Below are positions 8,244 through 16,750 of a stretch of 26,114 nucleotides of DNA, piece after piece. This DNA comes from a virus. How positions within the stretch are numbered: the first letter of the stretch is position 1; each line of letters begins with the position of its first letter. Made by a program: the position numbers and the translations under genes. The notes beneath the pieces are model-generated. The model was not told where the DNA came from, searched no databases, and worked only from the letters and a program-made list of their open reading frames with translations. Location: positions 1-26,114 of IMG/VR virus record IMGVR_UViG_3300020411_003841, one strand, 5' to 3'.

Positions 8244-10922
8244 TTATGACCCCCTACTTGCTATATAATTTTGAGCGTTTTCGCCGTTTATCCTTTCAAC
8301 GACTGTTGCTAATTTGTCTCTATCTAACATGAGGTTTACTGTAATTTCTTGCGACTCTCTGTTAGCTTGTTGAATGTTAGTAACATTCTCTGTTTTGGTT
8401 TCTGTTTTTAATAGATCTCCTACAGCGCCGGCGGCTGCTGAGCCCATTGCTTTTACAGACGTGGCTGCAGCATCGACCGTTGCCATTCCAGCCGCGGCCG
8501 CCATTGAAGCAACAAATTCTAAATTCTTGGTTGTGGGAATAGCTGTTATTGCCTCTGCTATCTCTTTTATATTTTGTGCCGCTTCTGGTGCGGTCAGCAC
8601 GGCAAAAAAGCTTGAAATGCTATCTATAACACCAGACATTGAGTTGCTTACGTCTTGCATCAGCGATGATATTCCCGTTAACATTGAATCTATAGCAAGT
8701 TCTATAGTAGTACCGAGGCTTTCGATAAATACTTCAACTTCAGACATTGAACCAACTATTGCATCTAAAACTTGAGCAAATGAGTTGCCCAATTGTGATA
8801 CCAATTCTTTCAGCGATGTTATAGGATTTAAAATTGGTAGTATTTTTTCAGCAATTGATCCAAAAGCGTTTGCTAACTTAACAACACCGTCTAAAAAGTT
8901 AGATGCAAATGTCTCTTTAAAAAGTTTATTACCCAAAGCCGTAAAAGCAGAAACAACAATCATGACTACAGCACCAACTTTTATCATAGCTGCTGAAATA
9001 CCGACTATTGGTGCAAGAAGAGCAGCCAAAGGAACCAGAAGCCCTGCTCCTATAACCATTCCAAGATATTTAAACTTGTTCCCAGCATCTTCAATAGTGG
9101 GCAACATGGGTGACAGGTACTCGTTCCAGAGTTCTTTAACATAGCCAATCAGCGAAACAATTGGGCTTACAATTGCTCTAAATGGAAACAACAGACCTTC
9201 TATAACTTGACCAAAAACTGTCGTTTGTTCAACGGCATTACCAAATGTAAGTCCCAGTGTGCCTAATGCACCAATAACGGCGCCGAGCGGGCCACCCACA
9301 CCAAAGCCAATTAGAGCAGCACCTAAAACTTGGATAACCTGTACATTTTCAGACAGAAATGTTGCAACACTGCTCAACATATCTATTAATGGTGTTAGAA
9401 TTGGTATCATTTGGGCAAACACAGCATTCAGTTGTTCTTGAAAGCTTGCAGTTTCTCTGGCCCGATCTCTCAACTCTTTCATTTCTTGAGAAGATTTCAT
9501 GGTCGCGTCGGTCACATCATCCATATCACCACTCAAAAGGGCTGCTAAATCTGATACATCTCCAAGTCCAAGTGCATCTTTATAAAAATTGCGCTGGTAA
9601 TACGACATCTCATCAAAACTTAGACCCGCATCTAAAATTGAATCTCTCATCATATTTAATCTTTCAGCGGGGTCCGTTTCCATCATTAGATCCATAGCGT
9701 TTACGAAGTTGCCACCAAGAGCAGCGTTCAGTTTACCCGCTGATCTTGCGGCGCCCTCAAACGTATCAAATTGTCTGGTAAGGTTTAGAATCTTGTTCAT
9801 TTCAAGTCCTGTAACCTTCATGGTTTTGGCTAGCCCTTTAAACGCCTCCATTCCATTATCGCCCAGTTTAGCTAAATCGCCGCCGGCGGCTTGAAAATCG
9901 GAGCCTAATTTCTCAAGCGGGACACCAAGATTTGTAGAAAATTTCTCCAAGTTTGTTAATTGTTTAACACCCTGCTTACCGGTCATTCCAAAGCTCTTTG
10001 TCATGAGTTGTAATGAGCTTGCCACCGACTCATTGCTTAGTCCCATTTTATCTAACGCTGTGGTGGCGTACACTATGTCTCTCTGCGCTTCTTGCGTTTG
10101 AAAAGTAAAGTCAGTAAATGCTCTTGTTAATGCAGCTGCTGAATCAAACATATCGTCCGATGTTTGTGCAAATTTACGTCCCTCTTCATAAGTAAGAGTT
10201 ATATTACGAGCAAAGTCTTTCGATGCGTTTGTGGCGCGCATAAATGAGCTTTCGCCATCTTTTAGTTTTACGGCCAATTTTGCCGTTTGTGAAACAAGAG
10301 CCGTAATTCCTTTGAAGGCAACATTTCTTCCTAACATTGACATTGCCTTAGCAGCCCCTATTCCGCTAGCCTTGAGGTTTTGAAAACCTTTGATGCCCTT
10401 TTGCAAATTTGCAGGATTCAATAAACTATCAATGCTTGGCGCTGATCCGCCAAGCATATTACCTATAGAGCCACCAAGATCGTCTATTATACCCTCAAGT
10501 TCTTCAGCAGAGTCGGCAACCTCGCCAAGTTCTTTTTTCTGCTCCTTGAGTGCTGCAATATTCTCGCGGATTGCGTCGGTCATGCCTTCTTCAGACTTAG
10601 AAAGCAATTCTAATTTTTGAATTTCAATGTCAAGTAATTCAGCTCTGGAACGAGCAATATCAGACTCTTTGCCCATTGTTTCCATTTTAGATCTTATTGC
10701 CATTTCTTGATCTTCTAATGTTTTTGAAGCCTGTTCACGAAATGCTATTTCCTGTTTCAGTGCTTTCTGGGCTCTATTTTCGGATATGTCAGCGGCTCTT
10801 GCAGCTGCCTCTGCATTCTTTAATTGTGCATCCGTTAAAGCGTCCAATTTAGCATTAAGATCAGCGGAAACCGCACCTTGGGCAGTTAACGCTTCTATTA
10901 GCTTTTTAATTTCTTCATCCAC
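8244..10922 (-). CDS. Tail tape measure protein
   Basis: Protein of 892 aa. The first 150 residues are almost continuous charged coiled coil. A long helical middle follows, then two hydrophobic Gly/Ala/Val/Ile segments (about 534-570 and 616-660) typical of tape measure proteins, which help the tail tip cross the host membrane. The C-terminus ends in a short beta/helix segment. It is encoded between the tail-tube/chaperone genes and the baseplate tube gene, as in T4 gene 29 and lambda H. With the usual rule of about 1.5 Å per residue it suggests a tail of roughly 130 nm. The start is GTG at 10922 with GAGG nine bases upstream; an ATG two codons in is out of frame. An ACTATTTA box ends 22 bases before it, so it probably opens its own transcript. 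Confidence 0.88.
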   Translation of the reverse strand: MDEEIKKLIEALTAQGAVSADLNAKLDALTDAQLKNAEAAARAADISENRAQKALKQEIAFREQASKTLEDQEMAIRSKMETMGKESDIARSRAELLDIEIQKLELLSKSEEGMTDAIRENIAALKEQKKELGEVADSAEELEGIIDDLGGSIGNMLGGSAPSIDSLLNPANLQKGIKGFQNLKASGIGAAKAMSMLGRNVAFKGITALVSQTAKLAVKLKDGESSFMRATNASKDFARNITLTYEEGRKFAQTSDDMFDSAAALTRAFTDFTFQTQEAQRDIVYATTALDKMGLSNESVASSLQLMTKSFGMTGKQGVKQLTNLEKFSTNLGVPLEKLGSDFQAAGGDLAKLGDNGMEAFKGLAKTMKVTGLEMNKILNLTRQFDTFEGAARSAGKLNAALGGNFVNAMDLMMETDPAERLNMMRDSILDAGLSFDEMSYYQRNFYKDALGLGDVSDLAALLSGDMDDVTDATMKSSQEMKELRDRARETASFQEQLNAVFAQMIPILTPLIDMLSSVATFLSENVQVIQVLGAALIGFGVGGPLGAVIGALGTLGLTFGNAVEQTTVFGQVIEGLLFPFRAIVSPIVSLIGYVKELWNEYLSPMLPTIEDAGNKFKYLGMVIGAGLLVPLAALLAPIVGISAAMIKVGAVVMIVVSAFTALGNKLFKETFASNFLDGVVKLANAFGSIAEKILPILNPITSLKELVSQLGNSFAQVLDAIVGSMSEVEVFIESLGTTIELAIDSMLTGISSLMQDVSNSMSGVIDSISSFFAVLTAPEAAQNIKEIAEAITAIPTTKNLEFVASMAAAAGMATVDAAATSVKAMGSAAAGAVGDLLKTETKTENVTNIQQANRESQEITVNLMLDRDKLATVVERINGENAQNYIASRGS

Positions 10923-10943
10923 AGATTTACACCTCGTATATTT

Positions 10944-10951
10944 TAAATAGT
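10944..10951 (-). promoter_or_regulatory. ACTATTTA box, putative late promoter for the tape measure/baseplate unit
   Basis: Exact ACTATTTA on the minus strand, 8 bases after the U tract of the preceding terminator and 22 bases before the GTG start of the tape measure gene. It is the same octamer in the same relative position as five other intergenic copies in this window. Confidence 0.65.
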
Positions 10952-10958
10952 TTTATAC

Positions 10959-10987
10959 AAAAAAACAAAGGGGTTTAACCCCCTTTG
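10959..10987 (-). terminator. Rho-independent terminator after the tail tube/gp26-like/gp51-like unit
   Basis: On the minus strand an 8-bp stem CAAAGGGG / CCCCTTTG with a 6-base loop is followed by seven U residues. The TAA stop of the small gp51-like frame lies inside the loop. It separates this unit from the tape measure promoter box. Confidence 0.85.
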
Positions 10988-11217
10988 AATGAATCCGGTA
11001 TTGAAGGTGCATTATGTGGTGTTAGTGTATGTGTAGAGGAATTACGCCCACCATTCCCCTTAGATGCATCTTCTATCGCTTTTTTCTCCATCTCAAGCTG
11101 CGCTATTAATCTTTGCGTAAACCAGTTTCTTAGACCTATTGGCAGATTGTAGGCTTCGCTGAATGACCAACCACCTGAGTATTTCAAAAAGAAAAACTGC
11201 TCATATACATTTTCCAT
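10975..11217 (-). CDS. Small gp51-like tail/baseplate assembly protein, probably a frameshift extension of the gp26-like gene
   Basis: From the ATG at 11217 this frame encodes 80 aa: MENVYEQF, then a GGWSFSEAYNLPIGLRNWF core, a charged helix, and a disordered Ser/Thr/Pro tail. The core is of the small-chaperone type found between tail tube and tape measure genes. In T4 the gene after 26 is 51, a baseplate-hub assembly factor. No ribosome binding site precedes the ATG at 11217, or the earlier in-frame candidates at 11277 (ATG) and 11298 (TTG). The frame runs open back through the T7 run at 11236-11242, where a +1 or -2 shift from the gp26-like frame would give a 362-aa fusion. I infer that much or all of its expression is as that fusion; independent initiation remains possible. 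Confidence 0.65.
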   Translation of the reverse strand: MENVYEQFFFLKYSGGWSFSEAYNLPIGLRNWFTQRLIAQLEMEKKAIEDASKGNGGRNSSTHTLTPHNAPSIPDSFKGG

Positions 11218-11221
11218 GTAT

Positions 11222-12064
11222 TCATCGGTCAGGCCAAAAAAAGTCCGCAGAGAGCGGCACCTCCATGTCCTGTTCATGATTACATGCAGAACATTCAAAA
11301 TGTTGTGTTAAATCAACATTAGGTGCTGTTTGGCGATATGCCAATCTGAGATGTCTTGAGTCAACCGATGGCAGGTTCTCTACCAAGTAGTTAATCGCTT
11401 GAGCAGATGAGTCTCCATTAGCAGACACAAGCATGGCTGAAAGCTGTCTAGTGACATTGCGTTCAATTTTTTGCTTTTTGTCCATCTCTGCACCGGAAGT
11501 AATCTTTTTCTCATCATAACCGTTTAAAAGTCTAAATGTGGCTGTAATACCGGTGCGAGGTAAAACAACATCAAAAGTGCCGTCGTTGTTGCTCGTAACG
11601 TCAATGTTGTCATCGGTGCCGGAATATATCTCAGCGGCATTTAAATCAAATGAATATTCTTGCGCCTCACCGCATGCAGGACAGTTTACTTTGGTTGAAT
11701 AAATGTTGCCATAACCAGAAACTCTGGTTGCAACTATAACAGCATTGCGATCTCCAATTAGCAAAGAATCAGGATCAATTGATTTATCACTAATAACACT
11801 CGCCAATACTCTATCCAGCGCTACTCCTTTCTTAAGCAATGTGCGCGAAGTAAGCATATCTTCTTCCTTAGCAGTCATTTGCTTGATTTCAACAGAAGTC
11901 TCACCACGCAATGGGTGTCCTTCTGGATAATGTTTGCCTTCAGATGGCAATTCAACAAATTCAGTCGGGACGACGAACGAAAACCCACCCTCATTCATAG
12001 TTTGTGGCGGGGGTGTCGTATCGGGCTGTTGAACTCCACCAAGACGATCTTGGTTTCTAGACAA
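11222..12064 (-). CDS. gp26: gp26-like baseplate/tail-assembly protein with CxxC zinc knuckles
   Basis: Protein of 280 aa. A disordered Pro/Gln N-terminus is followed by a VVPTEFVELPS strand (31-41), a helix MTAKEEDML (63-71), and a YG-rich strand leading to CPAC (128-131). A second knuckle, CSAC (258-261), lies near the end; together the four cysteines probably bind zinc. This layout is that of the T4 gp26-like family (baseplate hub subunit/assembly factor) in marine T4-like phages. Start is TTG at 12064, with AGAGGTGA just upstream. The gene ends with a T7 run four codons before its stop, then runs into an overlapping +1 frame with no ribosome binding site. That suggests the protein exists in a short form and an extended form, as tail-assembly chaperones do. 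Confidence 0.75.
   Translation of the reverse strand: MSRNQDRLGGVQQPDTTPPPQTMNEGGFSFVVPTEFVELPSEGKHYPEGHPLRGETSVEIKQMTAKEEDMLTSRTLLKKGVALDRVLASVISDKSIDPDSLLIGDRNAVIVATRVSGYGNIYSTKVNCPACGEAQEYSFDLNAAEIYSGTDDNIDVTSNNDGTFDVVLPRTGITATFRLLNGYDEKKITSGAEMDKKQKIERNVTRQLSAMLVSANGDSSAQAINYLVENLPSVDSRHLRLAYRQTAPNVDLTQHFECSACNHEQDMEVPLSADFFWPDR
11236..11242 (-). promoter_or_regulatory. T7 slippery run, candidate programmed frameshift site
   Basis: On the minus strand the gp26-like frame reads GAC TTT TTT TGG with a stop four codons later. A peptidyl tRNA on the second TTT can re-pair perfectly one base forward (+1) or two bases back (-2). Either way it enters the frame that encodes the small gp51-like protein. 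A miscalled homopolymer length in the assembly would give the same appearance. Confidence 0.55.
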
Positions 12065-12096
12065 TGTTCACCTCTCGTTTAATTAATTGTCGTACT

Positions 12097-12690
12097 TTAA
12101 GCTCCAGACTTAAAGAATTCTTTCTGACCTGTGCCAGCCTTAGCTTCGGATGGGTTGTCAGTTACAACTATAGCCCAATCGTACATAACCTCAAGCGTGG
12201 TAACAGTTAATTCGTCGTCACCGTATGCCAAAGTGCCAAGTTGGAAATCTTTAATAAATCCATTCCAAAGAGTCCAAGTTTCAAGTGGGTTACCGTCAGA
12301 ATCAATTTGAGTAATTGTAATCTGACCCAAAGCTTTGGCTGCTTTGGCCTTAGAAATTGAGCCTAATGAATTTGAGTTAGCAGGAGGCTTATAGCCAGAT
12401 TGTTGAAGAATATCAGAAAATGTAGCTGTAACGTCAGGCTGCGCAGGGTCAACCAATTCTATTGTAACAGTATTCCACGTAACCGCACCCGGATAATAAA
12501 ACTTGTGATTCAAATAAGCATGTTCAACGTTTTCTACTGTAAAACTAGGCTTTGTTACACTTTTTGCATACCATGCTAGCGCTCCAGAGTCACCCTCAAT
12601 TCCATCGAATTCTACCTTAAATCTAAAATTTCTTTTCGGGTCCTTTAACGGGGCTCCCTCGGCTCTAAAGTTTGTTGACCAAAACGGCAT
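12097..12690 (-). CDS. gp19: Tail tube protein, gp19-like
   Basis: Protein of 197 aa, close to the 163 aa of T4 gp19. It has the family layout: an N-terminal NFRFKVEF strand, a KSVTKPSF segment, a pair of strands around HKFYYPGAVTWNTVTIELVD, then a helix, a LWNGFIKDFQLG strand, and a final TVTTLEVMYDWAIV strand. Hexamers of this protein form the rigid inner tube of the contractile tail. It lies directly after the sheath gene, as in T4. Start ATG at 12690 has AGGAG ten bases upstream. A one-mismatch promoter box sits 26 bases before it. Confidence 0.92.
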   Translation of the reverse strand: MPFWSTNFRAEGAPLKDPKRNFRFKVEFDGIEGDSGALAWYAKSVTKPSFTVENVEHAYLNHKFYYPGAVTWNTVTIELVDPAQPDVTATFSDILQQSGYKPPANSNSLGSISKAKAAKALGQITITQIDSDGNPLETWTLWNGFIKDFQLGTLAYGDDELTVTTLEVMYDWAIVVTDNPSEAKAGTGQKEFFKSGA

Positions 12691-12716
12691 TTTTTATGTT
12701 CTCCTGTTTTCTAAAG

Positions 12717-12724
12717 TATATAGT
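12717..12724 (-). promoter_or_regulatory. Degenerate ACTATTTA-type box before the tail tube gene
   Basis: Minus strand reads ACTATATA, one mismatch to the octamer found before the other units, 26 bases before the tail tube ATG. Position and orientation fit a weaker or variant late promoter. Confidence 0.4.
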
Positions 12725-12727
12725 GAT

Positions 12728-12744
12728 GGGGAAATTATTTCCCC
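12728..12744 (-). other. GC-capped hairpin between tail sheath and tail tube genes
   Basis: A 7-bp stem (GGGGAAA / TTTCCCC) with a 3-base loop lies 5 bases past the sheath stop codon and just before the promoter-like box. On the minus strand it lacks a U tract, so it may be an mRNA 3'-end or processing hairpin rather than a full terminator. Confidence 0.45.
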
Positions 12745-12749
12745 TTATT

Positions 12750-15700
12750 TTAATCATCAAATGACGCACCAGTTCTGGCAATCACAAAGTCAATTGCAAT
12801 GAATTCGATAGCACGCGCTGGCTTAATCATGATTTTTGCATATAAGACGTTTTGATCAATCAAATCAGGTGTTGTAGTTGTTTCATCAAGAATCAACTTA
12901 TATTCGGTAATACCGAATCTAGTTTGGACATTTGCCAAGAATGGCTCAATTAATCCCTTAAATCTATTCCAAGTTTGTTGTACGTTTTGTTCAAACAAAA
13001 TTTGTGTCGAAAGAATTGAAATTTGCTTCTTCATGAAGATGACCAATCTACGTACGTTAATTCTATCGAGTGCAGAACGTCGTTCTTGAAGTGTCTTTTG
13101 ACCAAACAATACAATGCCAGTGCTAGGGAAGGATGCAATTGGATTAATGTTGTAGTCGTATAGTGTGTCGCGATCCTTGGATGTCAATCTCTCGGTAATT
13201 CCTGTAATTGGAATTCCAGCAGCACCTTCGGTAAGTCCGCCGCGGTTAAATCCGGCCGGGGCGAACCAAACATCAGATTTAGCTTCAGAACTTGCAAGAA
13301 CACCCATCATCGCAACAGATGGCGGAATCCAAAGTAGTTGTCCAGTTTCTTCATCGCGGGTTTGAACCCATGGGTAGAAAGTGGCACCGTACGATGAATC
13401 AATTCTTCTGTCGCTGAGATCCTGTGCTGCACCTAGTGGTGTAGTACCACGTGTTTCAGTGACGTCACTCTTGTAAGACTCATGTGCCGGAATGTATACA
13501 TTTGGAAGATCAATAATTCCAAGCGCATCACCTCTTTCTTCACAGACATCAACAATGTGTCCAGTGAGGCTAGGCAACGTGAGACCGGGAACAGACAGAA
13601 TGTTCATATCAACAAACTCAGGATCAGTCACAGTGTCAATCGCACGTCGAAGTGTGTGGAACACATAGCTGTTCTTTTCAGTAGATGAGCCATCGGTCAT
13701 AAGTGAGTTAGCAAAAGGATCAGGAATTGTAATATCCACTCCGTCAAAGCCACCCCAGAAAGGCGCCGTGAAGCGATCATAGCCGGCATTCAGAAGAGAT
13801 GTATACGAACCAGAAGTTTTTGATGTTCCTGCTTTTCTAGAGCCAGACTCGTATGTATAAATGCCACTAGCTTCCTTGATATCATCCATTGAGAAGATAT
13901 ATGACCATGCGTTAACACCAGAAACCGTATACTCGCCGGTCGTTGGATCATCAGGAAATCCGCTATACCACAGTCTTCCATAATCCTGCAACCCTCTAAC
14001 ACCACGTGTCGAAGTTTGTGTTCGAGAACTAGCAAGCCCAAAATAAGCATTCGTGGGGTCTTTTAAGCCACCATCAGAAGCGTTGACCCTAAGCGAAGCC
14101 GTAGGGAAAAGTAGTGTTCCACTCATGTACGCTTGTAAGTGGTTTGCTTCATCACCCGTTGAACCAGAGCACAACGGAAAATCGTAACCATATTTTTGGG
14201 GAAGTCGTCCGCCGGCGCTCGAACCGGTCATAACGTTGGCCTTATTAAGTAATACAAAGGAGTCAAGGTATTGACGGGTTGAAATCGAGCCTGTGAAAGT
14301 CAGCCCTTTAGGAACGGGTGGACCATAATAACCAAATGGGAGCAGACTTGCTTCGGTGGCGCCGGCTTTAACATCTTCATTTAACTCAACATATACGTAT
14401 GTCGACATGTTTGGATAGTCGCCATATTCTCTAAGGCGCTTATCGGCTTGAGACCATTGCTGGTATTTTGTTCCGATTTTGCGTCCAATAAAGTTTGGTG
14501 ATCTTGGATCTAAGTTTAGATTATCGAACCTTTCGAGAACTTGCACTTTTTGATCAGTATCGGTAATACTTCTAATGACCACAGAGAAAGATCCGTAATC
14601 ACTGTTCTTTGAAGTAGAGGCTTTAATTCTTTCAATAGAAACTTTTGCATTGTTGCTAAGCCACGCACCGTGTCCGCGCCCTTTAAGACGGAAAAGTTTT
14701 TGCACATTGTTCCATGGCTCATAGCTAGCTGCGGGTCCTAAATGTTGTCCGATAAACCAACCGGCGCGGGCTTCAGTAGCTGCTTGACCCTTCATTTGTG
14801 CAGGGTTTGCAGTCGACGTCGTACCAGCGACACCACCACCGAGACCAAGAGGGTATATGACACCAACCGCTCCACCGCTAGCTTTGCCTGCTGCCCTTAG
14901 TGACTGCTCATAGGTCTCTCCGAGCCAATAATCTCTTTTAAGTCTATTTGGGAAATAATTTGACGCGGTTGTATTGTTGAGTTGAGGATTGGTATTAAAA
15001 CGTTTGCGCGCAAAGTTTTCGCTACCATCATCAAAATTGAATCTAACTTTTTCTATTTTGGAGCCTGAAATTACAACAGTAAATAATCCGTCTGAATCAG
15101 TCGAGATAGGCATACCCATTCCCGCGGCTTCTAATTGGGTTGCGGTCTTATCACCGAGTCCAGGATAAAGAGTACCGCTGAGTTGTATCTCTGCCTTGGT
15201 TGAAGCATCACCGCCGGGGTTGTTCAAATACCAAATAGCGGCTAAGTGCCCGCGTCCGAGTTGCTGTGCCGCCTCGGTACCAGTCGTCAAGCCTGAACCA
15301 GAAGGGAAAACAAATAAGCCAAATGCGCCTCCATTTGTAGCGCCGCGGGTATTAACCGTATTATCGGCAGTTGGAATTGCATCAGTTTTCCAGCCGGCTT
15401 GTCCTGCGGCTGTACCATCGTTATCTGAGTGCTGTTGTCCTAAAAGACGAATGTATGTGAGAGGTGCCACATTCGCACGAAGAAAAGCTTTTGCAGCGTA
15501 CGTACCATACATTGGTGATTGATAGTTACCTTCGCGATAGATATCACCACCGCCGGCTCCCGGTACAGTGTTGCCGAATGATCTAACAAAATCTGAATAT
15601 GACCCCACCTTAATAGGCTGCATGGCCAAACCTCTTTCTGAACGACCAATTACAACTGGTCCAATATTTTCCGCATCGGCAGGAATAAAGGAATCATCTA

Positions 15701-15752
15701 TCTCGTTGATAAACACTCCGGGCGATACAAATTTAAAATTCTTAACTGACAT
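12750..15752 (-). CDS. gp18: Tail sheath protein, gp18-like
   Basis: Protein of 1000 aa. The N-terminus (KFVSPGVFINEIDDS) is the typical sheath start that forms the handshake strands. The C-terminal domain is strongly conserved: WIPPSVAMMGVLA; a FAPAGFNRG motif; a FGQKTLQ segment; NVRRLVIFMKKQI (about residue 897 on), a long helix with FEQN; and a closing strand pair. T4 gp18 has 659 aa, so this protein carries several hundred extra residues, mostly in the middle (about 130-600), probably surface domains on the contracted and extended sheath. I chose ATG at 15752, which has GAGAGGGA six bases upstream; the frame stays open to a TTG at 15800 without a ribosome binding site. It forms its own unit after an ACTATTTA box. 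Confidence 0.95.
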   Translation of the reverse strand: MSVKNFKFVSPGVFINEIDDSFIPADAENIGPVVIGRSERGLAMQPIKVGSYSDFVRSFGNTVPGAGGGDIYREGNYQSPMYGTYAAKAFLRANVAPLTYIRLLGQQHSDNDGTAAGQAGWKTDAIPTADNTVNTRGATNGGAFGLFVFPSGSGLTTGTEAAQQLGRGHLAAIWYLNNPGGDASTKAEIQLSGTLYPGLGDKTATQLEAAGMGMPISTDSDGLFTVVISGSKIEKVRFNFDDGSENFARKRFNTNPQLNNTTASNYFPNRLKRDYWLGETYEQSLRAAGKASGGAVGVIYPLGLGGGVAGTTSTANPAQMKGQAATEARAGWFIGQHLGPAASYEPWNNVQKLFRLKGRGHGAWLSNNAKVSIERIKASTSKNSDYGSFSVVIRSITDTDQKVQVLERFDNLNLDPRSPNFIGRKIGTKYQQWSQADKRLREYGDYPNMSTYVYVELNEDVKAGATEASLLPFGYYGPPVPKGLTFTGSISTRQYLDSFVLLNKANVMTGSSAGGRLPQKYGYDFPLCSGSTGDEANHLQAYMSGTLLFPTASLRVNASDGGLKDPTNAYFGLASSRTQTSTRGVRGLQDYGRLWYSGFPDDPTTGEYTVSGVNAWSYIFSMDDIKEASGIYTYESGSRKAGTSKTSGSYTSLLNAGYDRFTAPFWGGFDGVDITIPDPFANSLMTDGSSTEKNSYVFHTLRRAIDTVTDPEFVDMNILSVPGLTLPSLTGHIVDVCEERGDALGIIDLPNVYIPAHESYKSDVTETRGTTPLGAAQDLSDRRIDSSYGATFYPWVQTRDEETGQLLWIPPSVAMMGVLASSEAKSDVWFAPAGFNRGGLTEGAAGIPITGITERLTSKDRDTLYDYNINPIASFPSTGIVLFGQKTLQERRSALDRINVRRLVIFMKKQISILSTQILFEQNVQQTWNRFKGLIEPFLANVQTRFGITEYKLILDETTTTPDLIDQNVLYAKIMIKPARAIEFIAIDFVIARTGASFDD

Positions 15753-15803
15753 TATGTGTCCCTCTCTATAGTATAATGCTCTAAATGCTTGCGCAATCAA
15801 AAA

Positions 15804-15811
15804 TAAATAGT
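15804..15811 (-). promoter_or_regulatory. ACTATTTA box, putative late promoter for tail sheath
   Basis: Exact octamer on the minus strand, 51 bases before the sheath ATG, in the gap left by the gp15-like gene and just after its 3' hairpin. Confidence 0.65.
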
Positions 15812-15823
15812 ATTTTTAATCCC

Positions 15824-15844
15824 AAACACACTTCAGGAAGTGTT
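15824..15844 (-). terminator. Hairpin after the gp15-like gene, possible terminator
   Basis: Directly after the TAA stop, arms ACACTT (15828-15833) and AAGTGT (15838-15843) form a 6-bp stem with a 4-base loop. On the minus strand it is followed by GTTTGGGATT, a poor U tract. Weak terminator or processing hairpin. Confidence 0.4.
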
Positions 15845-16750
15845 TTAAGAGCCAAAAAAATCTGGATCGCCGGGTCGAGGGACGGTTTCGCGTGGATATG
15901 AAACTTCTACAAAATTCTCATCGACCCTAACAATCGGTCGGTCGTCGTTTTTGCCTTCACCCATTAAGTAACCAAGAACTCTAAGATTTATCTCTGACGT
16001 AAACATTCTAATATCTTCGTTCATGTTAGATACGTTATTATTATGTGTAAAACTTTGATCAACAAACGCTTCATACAAATGTCCATTTCTTCTCATTACA
16101 AAAGCGTTAATTTGCCCTGTTTTCGTAATAAACGGCGACATGAGATCATTCATTTGTTGTTGATATTCAGTTTTTATAATAATCTTATAATCAACATTAA
16201 TATAAACAGGTATTGGAATAGACAATGTTTGAACAATAATCCTTTTATTTTTTCTTTTAGTATTAAGCTGGTTTGCCGGCAAATTACTTCTATTTCTGTT
16301 CGCTTGAGCAACTGCAAAATTACGAGTCTTATCTTGCTTAATGCGGCGGCCTATAACCATTCTTCCAGTTGTTCCGTTAAGTGCTCCATTTTTATTTTTT
16401 GGTTCACCGGGCGCAGAATAGAGGTGTGCTTGAAAACCACCTTTGCGAGCAGGATCTTTTGCAATATTCGTGCGCTCAATACTTACGATCGGCAAAGTGA
16501 GGGAACCATTGTCATCCCTTAGCTCTTTTTTGTTTTTAATTTGATATGCTCTCTCTGGAGTTTGCCACAAAACCGGCACATTAGTAAAACCTTGATTTGT
16601 CATGGCCATCAAAGCTAAGTCTTCCTTCATCCAAGACATAACAGAGTAATCAATATTCTCAATATCAGAAGCCAGCATCCCAACTTCTTTTAAAGTTAAA
16701 CTATCAGCCTCATCGGGAATTTGGGCAAAGTCAAAATTATCAGGTAGCAT
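15845..16750 (-). CDS. gp15: Tail terminator/sheath stabiliser, gp15-like (putative)
   Basis: Protein of 301 aa. Helical N-terminus (1-50), then VPVLWQTPERAYQI (58-71) and LPIVSIER (86-93), reminiscent of the 'VP..YGP...LPRMSFEI' block of gp15. Next come a basic Asn/Arg-rich middle, a strand/helix segment IIIKTEYQQQMNDLMSPFI (about 186-206), and a disordered Pro-rich C-terminus. T4 gp15 (272 aa) caps the tail tube and sheath and meets the neck. Position between the gp14-like gene and the sheath gene agrees. Start ATG at 16750 has AAAGGGA upstream and overlaps the previous gene by 11 bases; an open frame extends to 16900, but those codons lie inside that gene. The match to gp15 is by pattern and place, not close identity. 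Confidence 0.68.
   Translation of the reverse strand: MLPDNFDFAQIPDEADSLTLKEVGMLASDIENIDYSVMSWMKEDLALMAMTNQGFTNVPVLWQTPERAYQIKNKKELRDDNGSLTLPIVSIERTNIAKDPARKGGFQAHLYSAPGEPKNKNGALNGTTGRMVIGRRIKQDKTRNFAVAQANRNRSNLPANQLNTKRKNKRIIVQTLSIPIPVYINVDYKIIIKTEYQQQMNDLMSPFITKTGQINAFVMRRNGHLYEAFVDQSFTHNNNVSNMNEDIRMFTSEINLRVLGYLMGEGKNDDRPIVRVDENFVEVSYPRETVPRPGDPDFFGS

Noticed and set aside
8374-9144. Plus-strand open frames opposite the tape measure gene
   Set aside because: Ser/Ala/Ile-rich mirror of the tape measure codons, without plausible starts; the minus-strand protein explains the DNA.
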